Assembly: GCA_022821935.1 (NCBI GenBank)
Contig: JAJECR010000209.1
Coordinates: 1 to 10,191 of the forward strand
DNA length: 10,191 nucleotides
Direction: 5' to 3'
Origin: Candidatus Latescibacterota bacterium
GTDB taxonomy: Bacteria; JAAXHH01
Below are positions 1 to 7,095 of the stretch, one piece after another. Under the pieces are notes generated by a model. The model was given only the letters and a program-made list of their open reading frames with translations. It did no database searches and was not told where the DNA came from. Within the stretch, counting starts at the first letter, position 1; every line of letters starts with the position of its first letter. Position numbers and translations under genes: made by a program.

Positions 1-2
1 CG

Positions 3-788
3 GTCAGCAGCCGGTCCTACTCACCCTGGGTGGACGACGAAGAACTGGAGATCATGCTGATCCGGGCCCAGGAGATAGGCCGCTACGTCGAGGACGAGGT
101 GTTCGACGCGGGGCTGACTGGCAAGGATTGGATCATGGAGACCGGGGCGGACGTGGTGGAGGTGGCGGAACTGGTCTACGCCAAGCATACCCGGCAGCCC
201 CTGCGGTGGGTGCTGGCCGTTCCTGAGTCTTCAGACATCCGGAAAGTCCAGGATCTGGAAGGAAAACGCATCGCCACGGAAGTCGTCAACATCACGGAAG
301 AGTACCTCAAAAAGCACGGTGTGACCGCGAAGGTGGAGTTTTCCTGGGGCGCCACGGAGGCCAAGGCCCCGGACCTAGCGGACGCGATCGTGGAAATCAC
401 TGAAACGGGCGGTTCGATCAGGGCCAACAAGCTTCGAATCCTAGATACTTTGATGGTGTCCACCAACCGGCTCATCGCGAACAGGTCGAGTTGGCAGGAC
501 CCGGACAAGCGGCGCAAGATCGAGAACATCGCGCTGCTGCTCAAAGGCGCCATGCTCGCCGAGGAAATGGTCGGCCTCAAGATGAACGTAAAACGCGCGG
601 ACCTGAACGCCGTATCTGCCCTTCTGCCCGCGCTGCAGAATCCGACCGTTTCTCCCCTGGCCGACGAAGAGTGGGTGGCCATCGAAGTGATGATCGAGGA
701 GCACACCATCCGGCAGCTGATTCCTGCGCTCAAGCGGGCCGGCGCCCAGGGCCTGGTGGAGTACCCACTGAACAAGGTGATCTACTGA
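3..788 (+). CDS. hisG: ATP phosphoribosyltransferase, long form (5' end outside window)
   Basis: First enzyme of histidine biosynthesis: joins ATP and PRPP to give phosphoribosyl-ATP in the cytoplasm. The reading frame is open from the first complete codon (position 3) and encodes SSRSYSPWVDDEELEIMLIR, a conserved early segment of HisG. A GTG at position 30 is therefore internal, and roughly 30 residues are missing upstream. Next come the DAGLTGKDW segment, the lobe with GKRIAT, and the PRPP loop around positions 357-419 (EAKAPDLADAI followed by ETGGSI). The last ~90 residues, from about position 510 (KIENIALLLKGAMLAEE to the end at PLNKVIY), match the ACT-like regulatory domain of the long-form enzyme. 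Family knowledge says this form is hexameric, feedback-inhibited by histidine and independent of HisZ. It ends in TGA three bases before hisC, so the two are probably one transcript. Recognition is firm; only the N-terminus is unseen. Confidence 0.95.
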   Translation, partial: VSSRSYSPWVDDEELEIMLIRAQEIGRYVEDEVFDAGLTGKDWIMETGADVVEVAELVYAKHTRQPLRWVLAVPESSDIRKVQDLEGKRIATEVVNITEEYLKKHGVTAKVEFSWGATEAKAPDLADAIVEITETGGSIRANKLRILDTLMVSTNRLIANRSSWQDPDKRRKIENIALLLKGAMLAEEMVGLKMNVKRADLNAVSALLPALQNPTVSPLADEEWVAIEVMIEEHTIRQLIPALKRAGAQGLVEYPLNKVIY

Positions 789-791
789 GCC

Positions 792-1979
792 ATGGCTGCC
801 TCGACGCGCGATAGTTCCGGTGATCCCACTTCCGATGATCTCAACCCGGGCGATCCCAATCCTGAAGATCGGGAATCTGAAGATCCAACCAGCGGCGATC
901 CCGCTTCCGTCGGTTCCTCCCCGCCCGTAAAGGCGGTGGTCCGCGCCATGTCCGGCTACACCCTGGTCCAGCCGGACTGCCCGGTCAAGCTCAACCAGAA
1001 CGAATGTCCCTTCGACGTGCCCGGGGACCTCAAGCGGCAGATCATGGACGAGGCCCTGGCGAGCAACTGGGGCCGGTATCCGGGTTTTGTGCCGCTGGAG
1101 ACCAGAACGGCCGTCGGTGAGCGGCACGGACTGGGCCCCGAACACATCCTGATCGGAAACGGTTCGAACGAACTGATCCAGGCGATCTTCCAGGCTGCGG
1201 TCGGCCAGGGAGACCGCGTGGTGCTTCTCGCGCCGACCTTCACCCTGTACGCCCTCATGGGCAGGATCGCGGGCGCCGACCTTAGGACCGTCTATCTCAA
1301 GCGTGACCTGACCTTCGATGTCGACCGGCTGGTGGAGGAAAGCGCCCACCCTGGCCTCAGGCTCGTGGTGCTCTGTTCACCGAACAACCCGACCGGATCG
1401 ATGATTCAGCCTGAAGAAGTGGCGGCGGTCGCCGGGTCGACCGGGGGACTGGTCGTGGTGGACGAGGCTTATTACGAATTCGGCGGCGTGTCGTGCATTG
1501 AACTGCTGGACCGGCATCCCAACCTGGTGATCACGCGAACCTTTTCCAAGGCCCTCGGCGCGGCCGGCCTGCGGCTGGGTTACCTGGCCGCTGATCCCGC
1601 CCTGGCGCGCGAGATCGAGAAGATCAAGCTTCCCTACAATGTCAACACCATTTCCTTGATCGCCGCGCGTAAGTTGATTGCCCAGGATGCGCTGATCGAG
1701 GAACGGGCATCGCTGATCCGGTCGGAAAGGCAGCGGGTTTTCGAAGGCCTCCAGGACCTGCCCGGCATCCGGCCCTGGCCCTCTCATGCCAACTTCGTAC
1801 TCTTCGAGACGGAGCGCCCGGTATCGGAGATCTTCCAGGGGTTGATCGACCGCGGCGTGCTCATCCGCGACGTCAGCCGCTATCCCATGCTGGAGCGGGG
1901 CATGCGGGTCACCATCGGCCTGCCGGAAGAGAACGACACCTTTCTTGGTGCGCTACGGGAAGTGCTGGCGGATCAGTAG
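792..1979 (+). CDS. hisC: Histidinol-phosphate aminotransferase with repetitive N-terminal extension
   Basis: PLP-dependent class II aminotransferase that converts imidazole-acetol phosphate and glutamate to histidinol phosphate. Visible landmarks in the 395-residue product are the substrate segment KLNQNECPFDVP (66-77), GNGSNELI (122-129), CSPNNPTG (195-202), the PLP-ring aspartate D224 in VVDEAYYEF, the Schiff-base lysine K253 in TFSKALGAAGLRLGY with R261, and the carboxylate-binding R372 in MRVTIG. The ATG at 792 follows an AAGGTGAT-like ribosome site at about 774-781 inside the end of hisG, which suggests translational coupling. The conserved fold begins near residue 45 (VKAVVRAMSGYT), so the first ~44 residues are an extra tail rich in Asp, Pro, Ser and Glu made of a five-residue repeat. 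A later start at GTG 936 or ATG 948 would give a standard-length enzyme but has a poorer ribosome site. Some family members act on aromatic amino acids; the hisG neighbour favours histidine. Confidence 0.94.
   Translation: MAASTRDSSGDPTSDDLNPGDPNPEDRESEDPTSGDPASVGSSPPVKAVVRAMSGYTLVQPDCPVKLNQNECPFDVPGDLKRQIMDEALASNWGRYPGFVPLETRTAVGERHGLGPEHILIGNGSNELIQAIFQAAVGQGDRVVLLAPTFTLYALMGRIAGADLRTVYLKRDLTFDVDRLVEESAHPGLRLVVLCSPNNPTGSMIQPEEVAAVAGSTGGLVVVDEAYYEFGGVSCIELLDRHPNLVITRTFSKALGAAGLRLGYLAADPALAREIEKIKLPYNVNTISLIAARKLIAQDALIEERASLIRSERQRVFEGLQDLPGIRPWPSHANFVLFETERPVSEIFQGLIDRGVLIRDVSRYPMLERGMRVTIGLPEENDTFLGALREVLADQ
822..911 (+). repeat. 15-bp tandem repeat array inside the 5' end of hisC (six units)
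   Basis: GATC occurs at 822, 837, 852, 867, 882 and 897, exactly every 15 bases. Each marks the start of a unit such as GATCCCACTTCCGAT, GATCTCAACCCGGGC or GATCCCAATCCTGAA. In frame this gives the pentapeptides DPTSD, DLNPG, DPNPE, DRESE, DPTSG and DPASV. The period breaks after about 911, just before the conserved aminotransferase begins. The units have diverged but keep the first codon (GAT, Asp) and usually Pro second. The 15-bp period keeps the frame when units are gained or lost. The six GATC sites are also potential Dam-type methylation sites; whether the host has such an enzyme is unknown. Confidence 0.85.
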
Positions 1980-1988
1980 ACGGTCTAC
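1976..1988. repeat. Short perfect dyad overlapping the hisC stop codon
   Basis: GTAGAC-G-GTCTAC is a perfect inverted repeat that includes the TAG stop of hisC (1977-1979). As RNA it could form a five-base-pair stem with a three-base loop, followed by CTTTCC. The T-run is too weak to call an intrinsic terminator with confidence. It sits in the 61-bp gap between the convergent hisC and the NTF2-like gene, where some transcript end is expected. No better hairpin was found there. Confidence 0.3.
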
Positions 1989-2040
1989 CTTTCCATGCGC
2001 GTGTCAGTCCTGTTTTTGCGCGCGTCGAGACGGCTTTGGC

Positions 2041-2442
2041 TTACTCATCTTTTATTTCGATCGAGTAGGAGGTCATGGTCTTTATCTTCATGCCGGCCGC
2101 ACTGGTAAACTGTACGACATCGCAGAAGGCGTGGACCTGTCCCGAGTTTGATCGGATCACGCCGTTGACTGCCGCATCCCGACCGTGGGTGATGATGGAT
2201 TCGATGACGAGATCGCTCGTTCCCGCGTTTTCCATCGATTCCAAGAGCTTGCGGACGTTTTCTTTTCCTTCGATCACAGCGTCGCCCACCAGATTCCAGA
2301 CGATGTCGTCACTCATGGGCGCCAGGATGCCGTCGACGTCAGCGTGGGCGAAGGCGGAGATGAAGTCACGCAGCAAAGCCTTTTGAGGCGAATTGCCACA
2401 GTCGGGTTTTACGGTGATGATGGGCATTTTCTGTTTTTCCAT
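2041..2442 (-). CDS. NTF2/SnoaL-like small protein
   Basis: Predicted 133-residue cytoplasmic protein of the NTF2-like (SnoaL, ketosteroid isomerase-like) superfamily, a cone-shaped fold used by small isomerases, hydrolases and ligand-binding proteins. Supporting features are an N-terminal helix with ALLRDFISAFAHADVDGI (residues 22-39), then the strand DDIVWNLVGDAVIEGKENV (45-63), then alternating strands IESIITHGRDAAVNGVIR and CDVVQFTSAAGMKIKTMTSY, which is the usual family layout and length. The reading frame is open further upstream, but the start is placed at the ATG at 2442. AAAGGA lies six bases before that codon, and the sequence upstream of it is low-quality overlap with no family match. 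No catalytic residue set is clear enough to name a reaction. It is the last gene of the minus-strand block, 46 bases after the alpha/beta hydrolase, and converges on hisC. By eye it is less GC-rich than its neighbours. Confidence 0.8.
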   Translation of the reverse strand: MEKQKMPIITVKPDCGNSPQKALLRDFISAFAHADVDGILAPMSDDIVWNLVGDAVIEGKENVRKLLESMENAGTSDLVIESIITHGRDAAVNGVIRSNSGQVHAFCDVVQFTSAAGMKIKTMTSYSIEIKDE

Positions 2443-2488
2443 GACCAGTCCTTTCCAATTCCATTGTCGGCCGGACTTGCGACCGTTC

Positions 2489-3358
2489 TCAGGTTCCAAG
2501 TAATGCCTGCACGGCCTGGCGTATGGCGGGCCACGCCACGGAACCCGGGACCATGAGTTCGTGGTGACCGGCGCCGGGAACGACCTGGTGTTCGATATCA
2601 TCCCCGGCATCCCGCGCCGTTTCCGCGTACGCTGCGCCCAGTTCGGGAGGCACGACCCAGTCATGCTCCGTGCTGATCATGACCTGTCTTACCCCAAGAG
2701 GCAGCATTTGGACGGGCGACCCACAACGAAACCGCTCATCCAGCTTTTCGGATGATACGCCAGACCCTCCAAGCAGTTCCGCCACGACACCCTGCCGGCA
2801 TTCTGCATCCGCATGGGGCGCGAAAGCCTTCAAATCCCCCGGACCGCCCAGTACGACTGTCCCACGCAGCCGTAACGGGTCCGCAGTCCAAAGCGGGCTT
2901 TCCTTGGGCAGCCTGTGGCGTGCGGCCGTCCACAGTGCCAGGTGTCCGCCCGCCGAGTGGCCGATCGTGATCACCCGGTCCAGGTCGAGGTCGTGGTCTG
3001 CGGCCAATATGCGCAGATGGTCGGCCGCCCGCCCAGCATCCAGAAACGTCCCCGGCCAGCCACCCCCTTCCTGGTCAACGCACCGGTATTCGACGTTCCA
3101 GGTCGCGATGCCTTCGTCCCGCAGGGCGTCGGCCAGCGCGTCCGCGTTGTGCAGGTTCGCGTAGACCGACAGCCAGCATCCCCCGTGAAAAATCACGGCC
3201 ACCGGATGAGGACCGTCACTTTTCGGCAGTCGCAATTCACCGAACTGCGCAGGTGCCGGTCCGTAAGCGGATCGCACATCTGCCGGCTTGCTCGGTAATG
3301 CGTTGACAACATCGGGGGTCACGAAGGGATGGTTGTCGGTCGTGAATCTGGCGGTCAT
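2489..3358 (-). CDS. Alpha/beta hydrolase, esterase/lipase (BD-FAE or kynurenine formamidase-like)
   Basis: A 289-residue alpha/beta hydrolase without signal peptide, expected to cleave an ester or amide bond in the cytoplasm. The oxyanion-hole motif HGGCW is at 58-62, the nucleophile elbow GHSAGG at 133-138 (Ser135), the acid is probably Asp233 in STEHDWVVP, and the base is His265 or His266 in GAGHHE. This order and spacing match the carboxylesterase/formamidase type hydrolases with an HGG(C/G)W oxyanion hole. The ATG at 3358 begins MTARFTTDNHPFVTPD; no strong ribosome site is visible before it (pyrimidine-rich CCACCCTCCATCCCATCC), so initiation may be weak or leader-dependent. It lies between the DCC-family gene (92-base gap) and the NTF2-like gene (46-base gap). 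Neighbours give no tryptophan-catabolic context, so a kynB assignment would be unsupported. The substrate is unknown. Confidence 0.85.
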   Translation of the reverse strand: MTARFTTDNHPFVTPDVVNALPSKPADVRSAYGPAPAQFGELRLPKSDGPHPVAVIFHGGCWLSVYANLHNADALADALRDEGIATWNVEYRCVDQEGGGWPGTFLDAGRAADHLRILAADHDLDLDRVITIGHSAGGHLALWTAARHRLPKESPLWTADPLRLRGTVVLGGPGDLKAFAPHADAECRQGVVAELLGGSGVSSEKLDERFRCGSPVQMLPLGVRQVMISTEHDWVVPPELGAAYAETARDAGDDIEHQVVPGAGHHELMVPGSVAWPAIRQAVQALLGT

Positions 3359-3450
3359 GGCGGGATGGGATGGAGGGTGGTATTCGTGGTTAGATGGCCT
3401 GGGGAATGGCGATTAGGCTCGAGTGTAGTCCAAAAATCCGGTCTAAATCA

Positions 3451-3876
3451 TCACGGCAGAAAACGATCCCGCTCCTCCGGCGTGGGCAGACGGCATTCGT
3501 CACGTCTCCCGAACCAACGGTACCGGTTTCGTGCGACGATTCGGTAGACGAAGTCACGCAGGGGGCGGGGGAATACGTACAGCGTGGCGATCAGCCCCCA
3601 CGGCCCACCCAGTCGCCTCAAAGCCAGCAGAACGGCACCGGACTGTTCGTAGCGTTTGTCATTTTCCAGGAGAACAAATGATTGGGGGTCGCCGTTCCGG
3701 TCCTGCAGCGCCAGCATGCGTTGCGCGGTGTCGCCCTGCAACGGCGCGTATCGAAACTGATCTCGGCTGTCTGACTTGAGCAACAGGTCGACGAACCGGT
3801 TGCAAAGGCCGCACACGCCATCGAAGAAGAGGATGGGTTTCCCCTGCTTCGATCCACTTTGGGCCGAATCGTTCAC
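3451..3876 (-). CDS. DCC-family (DUF393) thiol-disulfide oxidoreductase-like protein
   Basis: A 141-residue protein of the DCC/DUF393 family, small thioredoxin-fold-like proteins presumed to act in thiol-disulfide exchange; physiological roles are mostly uncharacterised. The defining motif is at residues 19-25, FFDGVCGLC, giving DG-V-C22-G-L-C25. It is followed by family-typical RFVDLLLKSDSRDQFRYAPL, the strand SFVLLEN, and the C-terminal segment LYVFPRPLRDFVYRIVARNRY(R)WFGR. Length fits the family (about 115-150). The start is GTG at 3876, with GGAAGGTGTGGAG just upstream; the first ATG-like alternatives lie inside the conserved region. It lies 64 bases after the PhyH gene and 92 before the hydrolase on the same strand. 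A hydrophobic stretch (WGLIATLYVFP) may be peripheral to the membrane but is too short to call a membrane span. Confidence 0.88.
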   Translation of the reverse strand: MNDSAQSGSKQGKPILFFDGVCGLCNRFVDLLLKSDSRDQFRYAPLQGDTAQRMLALQDRNGDPQSFVLLENDKRYEQSGAVLLALRRLGGPWGLIATLYVFPRPLRDFVYRIVARNRYRWFGRRDECRLPTPEERDRFLP

Positions 3877-3940
3877 TGCTCCACACCTTCCAGCCGACCG
3901 GTCTCGTCATGGCTCTGGCTGAATCACCGGCCCGATCAGA

Positions 3941-4795
3941 TTATCGCGCCCAGGTCTTGTTCTCGAGGACCGACTGGGTCTCGTAGATCGAGCCGCCTCT
4001 TACCGGTCCGGGATAGGGCATGCGAACGGGCAGGTCGGCCATGCGCGGCGCGTTGGTTGGTTCGCCCCGAAGCAGGTTCCTGTTGAAGTCGTCCCATTCG
4101 CCCGCGCCGGTCAATGGCCAGGCGTCGGCGGCGACGTACTGGAACAGGAGCAGGCGCCGCGGCGCGCCGGAATAGTTCGGTGCGGATCCGTGCAGCGTCC
4201 GGACGTGATGGATGGAAATCCCGCCGGCGGGCACTTCGAGCGCCACGACGTTCTCGGGGGTGAAGTCGGGATCAGTCACCGCGCCGCAGAAGCGGCCGTC
4301 CTGGTGGTGGTCGTAGGTGGGCCCCTTGTGAGAGCCGGGTACCACCAGCAGGGCGCCATTGGCTTCGGTCATCTCGTCGATACAGACGCCGACGGCCAGG
4401 ATATCGTCGTTGGTATGGGGATAAAACGACCAGTCCTGGTGCCATTCCACCGGGCTTCCGTAATCCGCTGATTTCATGTTGAGCTTGTTGCCGTTGGTCC
4501 GAATGCCGTCGCCGACCAGCTGCGCGACGATGTCGAGAATGCCGTCGTGCTCTATGGTGCGCCGGTACACGTCGTGGTGGTCGATCGGGCTTTTCAGGCG
4601 GCGCACCTGCGGATCATCCGCCGAGTGGCCGGGCTCGAGATCGTAGAAGTCCGTATGGTCGGTAAATGCGGCGGCCTTCTGGACGAATTCGTCCGTCACA
4701 CGCTGCAGATCCTCGACTTCCGCATCCGAAAGCACTTTGTCGACGGTCATATAACCATTCTCGTGGTAGAACTCAACCTGCTCCTGGGATAACAT
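3941..4795 (-). CDS. Phytanoyl-CoA dioxygenase (PhyH) family protein
   Basis: A 284-residue Fe(II)/2-oxoglutarate-dependent oxygenase of the PhyH family, which hydroxylates small molecules; bacterial substrates range widely. The facial triad is complete: H119 and D121 in EWHQDWSFYPH, and H202 in RTLHGSAPNYS, with R213/R214 (GAPRRLLLFQY) as the likely 2-oxoglutarate anchor. Because the aspartate is retained, a hydroxylase is favoured over a halogenase. The N-terminal QVEFYHENGYMTVDKVLS and VVPGSHKGPTYDHH segments are also typical. The ATG at 4795 is preceded by a perfect GGAGGT (4800-4805) four bases away, so the start is secure. It follows the second GH172 gene after 98 bases, a gap large enough for its own promoter, although none is obvious. 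It has no signal peptide and no CoA-specific feature. The substrate cannot be inferred; a product released by the upstream hydrolases is one possibility. Confidence 0.92.
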   Translation of the reverse strand: MLSQEQVEFYHENGYMTVDKVLSDAEVEDLQRVTDEFVQKAAAFTDHTDFYDLEPGHSADDPQVRRLKSPIDHHDVYRRTIEHDGILDIVAQLVGDGIRTNGNKLNMKSADYGSPVEWHQDWSFYPHTNDDILAVGVCIDEMTEANGALLVVPGSHKGPTYDHHQDGRFCGAVTDPDFTPENVVALEVPAGGISIHHVRTLHGSAPNYSGAPRRLLLFQYVAADAWPLTGAGEWDDFNRNLLRGEPTNAPRMADLPVRMPYPGPVRGGSIYETQSVLENKTWAR

Positions 4796-4853
4796 CTGGA
4801 CCTCCGTAATGGGACTTTCGTCGTCTGCTTTTCTGTGTGAAAACGACCGGGCC

Positions 4854-4880
4854 GCCCGCTCTCATGGCTGCCCGCTCTCA
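4854..4880. repeat. 11-bp direct repeat between PhyH and GH172 genes
   Basis: GCCCGCTCTCA is at 4854-4864 and again, identical, at 4870-4880, a 16-base period, in the 98-base gap between the PhyH start and the end of the downstream GH172 copy. A degenerate third copy (GCGCCGCTCGCC) follows into the end of the GH172 gene. It could be simple slippage or a paired binding site; nothing in the sequence decides between them. Confidence 0.5.
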
Positions 4881-4893
4881 GCGCCGCTCGCCT

Positions 4894-5973
4894 TCAGCCG
4901 TATCCTTCTTCGTTCGGCCGCGGCAGGCGTGCCTCGACCGGCAGGATAGCCGGTCCGCCGCGCCGCGGTTCGGACAGGTAGTAGTAGGCCGTGCTGGCGT
5001 AATCGTTGCTTAGCTTGTTCGCATGGCCGTGTTCGATGGACATGCGGAAGCTCTTCCGAAACCGGATCGGATCTTCGATATGGTACCGGTAGACGGTGTT
5101 CTTGCCTTTGAATCTCCAGTCGGGACTGCCGCTGTAGAGAATGATCCCGTGATACGGCGCCTGGAATTCCGTCGTCGGGCCGTACGCACCGTGGTACCAG
5201 TCCTCGGTACCCGTGCCGTGCAGCGAAGGCGGCCACGCCTCGCCGTCGATGAACATCATGTCATCGCCTTCGCCGTACCAGTCGTTCGGGTTCCGCTGAA
5301 AGCAGTCGATGTCCAGGTGGGCACCGCAGTAGGCCCCGTCGCCCGCGACGTCGCAGATGACGTAGTTCTCGCGGTCGCTCGTATTCAGCCAGCGTGCGTC
5401 GTTCCGATAGGCTTCCGGCATGAGCCCTTCTTCGTAGGCCCAGCCCTTCGTATCGGCTTCCCTTCGCCACTGCACGTGAAAATAAGCCTGATCTGCCACC
5501 GCGTCAACGGTGGGATACGTCTCGTAGTCGATGTAGAAGTAGTGAAAGTAGCCTTCCGCGCCCTGATTCTCCACCTCCAACACGGCTTTTTTCTTAAAAG
5601 GCATGGGCCACCAGGCATTGAATCCCTTGCCGTCCTGCGGGCTCATCTGGAGCGGCGCCGTGATGAAATCCTTGCGCATGCCGTGGCCCAGTCCGAAGAA
5701 ATCGCCGATGGGGCATTCGACGCTCGGTTCATTGCTGCCGTCCCAGTACATGCGTAGCACGATGCGGCGGCAGTAGTCCTCGGCCGGGATCCCGAGCGTC
5801 ATCCAGATATGCTTGATGCAGCCCGGACCGTCGATCTGCCCGATCACGCGTTTCTCGCCGGCCTCGATCCGCCAGGCGTCTGTGTTGCCCCCCGTCTCTT
5901 CCCAACTCGAAATCCGGTGGCTATTGTAGGTGCGCAGCATGGGCAGTGACGCCAGGCTGGTCTGACCGATCAT
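4894..5973 (-). CDS. DUF2961 / GH172 family glycoside hydrolase-like protein, copy B
   Basis: A 359-residue DUF2961 protein. The Pfam family DUF2961 is now placed in CAZy GH172, whose studied members act on furanosides (difructose dianhydride I synthase/hydrolase; exo-arabinofuranosidases). Signatures are ASLPMLRTYNSHRISSW (8-24), GCIKHIWMTL (51-60), MYWDG (75-79), CPIGDFFGLGHG (87-98), WYGEGDDMMFIDGE (232-245) and LHGTGTEDWYHGAYG (251-265). E235 and E257 are the likely counterparts of the two family catalytic glutamates; this assignment is by motif position, not structure. No signal peptide, so it should act inside the cell. The ATG at 5973 overlaps the TGA of copy A (ATGA, 5970-5973) and its ribosome site GGGAGGA (5977-5983) lies within the end of copy A, so translation is coupled. 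It aligns with copy A without gaps over its whole length, about 311 of 359 residues identical by hand count. The real substrate is unknown. Confidence 0.9.
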   Translation of the reverse strand: MIGQTSLASLPMLRTYNSHRISSWEETGGNTDAWRIEAGEKRVIGQIDGPGCIKHIWMTLGIPAEDYCRRIVLRMYWDGSNEPSVECPIGDFFGLGHGMRKDFITAPLQMSPQDGKGFNAWWPMPFKKKAVLEVENQGAEGYFHYFYIDYETYPTVDAVADQAYFHVQWRREADTKGWAYEEGLMPEAYRNDARWLNTSDRENYVICDVAGDGAYCGAHLDIDCFQRNPNDWYGEGDDMMFIDGEAWPPSLHGTGTEDWYHGAYGPTTEFQAPYHGIILYSGSPDWRFKGKNTVYRYHIEDPIRFRKSFRMSIEHGHANKLSNDYASTAYYYLSEPRRGGPAILPVEARLPRPNEEGYG

Positions 5974-7064
5974 GATTCCTCCCTCGTGCCGTATCGCGCT
6001 TCATCCGGACGGGGCAGACGCTCTTCCACCGGCAACAGGGCAGGGCCGCCGCGCCGCGGTTCGGACAGGTAGTAGTATGCCGTGCTGGCGTAATCGTTGC
6101 TCAGCTTGTTGGCGTGGCCGTGTTCGATGGAAATGTGGAAACTCCTGCGAAATCGGATCGGATCCTCGATATGGTAGCGGTAGACCGTGTTCTTGCCCTT
6201 CCATCGCCACTCGTCGCTGCCGCTGTACAGGATGATGCCGTGATACGGCGCGTTGTACTCGTCCGTCGGGCAGTAGGCGCAGTGATACCAGTCCTCTGTG
6301 CCGGTCCCGTGCAGCGAAGGCGGCCAGGCCTCGCCGTCGATGAACATCATGTCGTCGCCCTCGCCGTACCAGTCGTTCGGGTTCCGCTGAAAGCAGTCGA
6401 TATCCAGGTGGGCGCCGCAGTAGATCCCGTCGCCCTCCACGTCGCAGATGACGTAGTTCTCCCGCTCGCTCACGTTAGCCCAGCGCGGATCGTTCCGATA
6501 GACTTCCGACTTGAGCCCTTCTTCGAAGGCCCATCCCTTCGTGTCGGCTTCCCGGCGCCACTGCACGTGAAAATACGCCTGGTCCGACACCGCTTCGACC
6601 GTGGGATACGTCTCGTAGTCGATGTAGAAGTAGTGGTTGTATCCTTCGGTCCCCTGGTTCTCCACTTCAATCACGGCTTTCTCCCTGAAGGGCATGGGCC
6701 ACCAGGCATTGAATCCCTTGCCGTCCTGGGGGCTCATCTGCAGCGGCGCGGTGATGAAGTCCTTGCGCATGCCGTGGCCCAGGCCGAAGAAGTCGCCAAT
6801 GGGACATTCCACGCTCGGTTCCGCGCAGCCGTCCCAGTACATGCGCAGCACGATGCGGCGGCAGTAGTCCTCCGCCGGAAGTCCCAGCGTCATCCAGAGA
6901 TGCTTGATGCATCCCGGACCGTTAATCTCGCCGATCACGCGTTTTTCACCCGCTTCTATGCGCCAGAAATCGGCGTTCTCGCCCGAGTGATTCCAGCTGG
7001 AAATCCGGCGGCTTTCGTAGGTGCGCAGCGAAGGCAGCGACGCCAGGCTGGTCTGACCGATCAT
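5970..7064 (-). CDS. DUF2961 / GH172 family glycoside hydrolase-like protein, copy A
   Basis: A 364-residue paralogue of the next gene, with the same DUF2961/GH172 signatures at the same positions (ISSW, CPIGDFFGLGHG, GEGDDMMFIDGE, GTGTEDWY) and the same candidate catalytic glutamates E235 and E257. It carries five extra C-terminal residues (TREES) whose codons supply the ribosome site of copy B. It starts at ATG 7064 after AAAGGAAG and follows the MBL gene by 31 bases. The differences from copy B are mostly conservative but cluster at 11-34, 185-200, 262-272 and 284-288. Notably G262 and G265 become cysteines here (HCAYCPTD), right after the GTGTED motif, and S80 becomes C80. Both proteins lack export signals. 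A paired, coupled arrangement suggests a hetero-oligomer or two related substrates; family structures are multimeric. An alternative is simple gene dosage. Confidence 0.9.
   Translation of the reverse strand: MIGQTSLASLPSLRTYESRRISSWNHSGENADFWRIEAGEKRVIGEINGPGCIKHLWMTLGLPAEDYCRRIVLRMYWDGCAEPSVECPIGDFFGLGHGMRKDFITAPLQMSPQDGKGFNAWWPMPFREKAVIEVENQGTEGYNHYFYIDYETYPTVEAVSDQAYFHVQWRREADTKGWAFEEGLKSEVYRNDPRWANVSERENYVICDVEGDGIYCGAHLDIDCFQRNPNDWYGEGDDMMFIDGEAWPPSLHGTGTEDWYHCAYCPTDEYNAPYHGIILYSGSDEWRWKGKNTVYRYHIEDPIRFRRSFHISIEHGHANKLSNDYASTAYYYLSEPRRGGPALLPVEERLPRPDEARYGTREES
5977..5983 (-). promoter_or_regulatory. Ribosome binding site of GH172 copy B, inside copy A
   Basis: On the minus strand GGGAGGA ends three bases before the ATG at 5973 and is itself the coding sequence for the last residues (REES) of copy A. 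Together with the ATGA overlap this fixes the copy B start and implies stop-start coupling of the two proteins. Confidence 0.75.
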
Positions 7065-7095
7065 GGATTCTTCCTTTCGAGTTGTTTAGTTGATC

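Noticed and set aside
30..32. GTG at position 30 as the start of hisG
   Set aside because: Conserved HisG residues are encoded in frame before it, so the gene begins outside the window.
1980..2040. Intrinsic terminator between the convergent hisC and NTF2-like genes
   Set aside because: Only a weak short dyad and scattered T runs are present; no stable stem followed by a clear U tract on either strand.
2443..2664. Upstream extension of the NTF2-like frame, adding about 74 residues
   Set aside because: The added residues (starting MTGSCLPNWAQRTRKRRG) do not resemble the family and overlap the end of the hydrolase gene. The ATG at 2442 has a good ribosome site.
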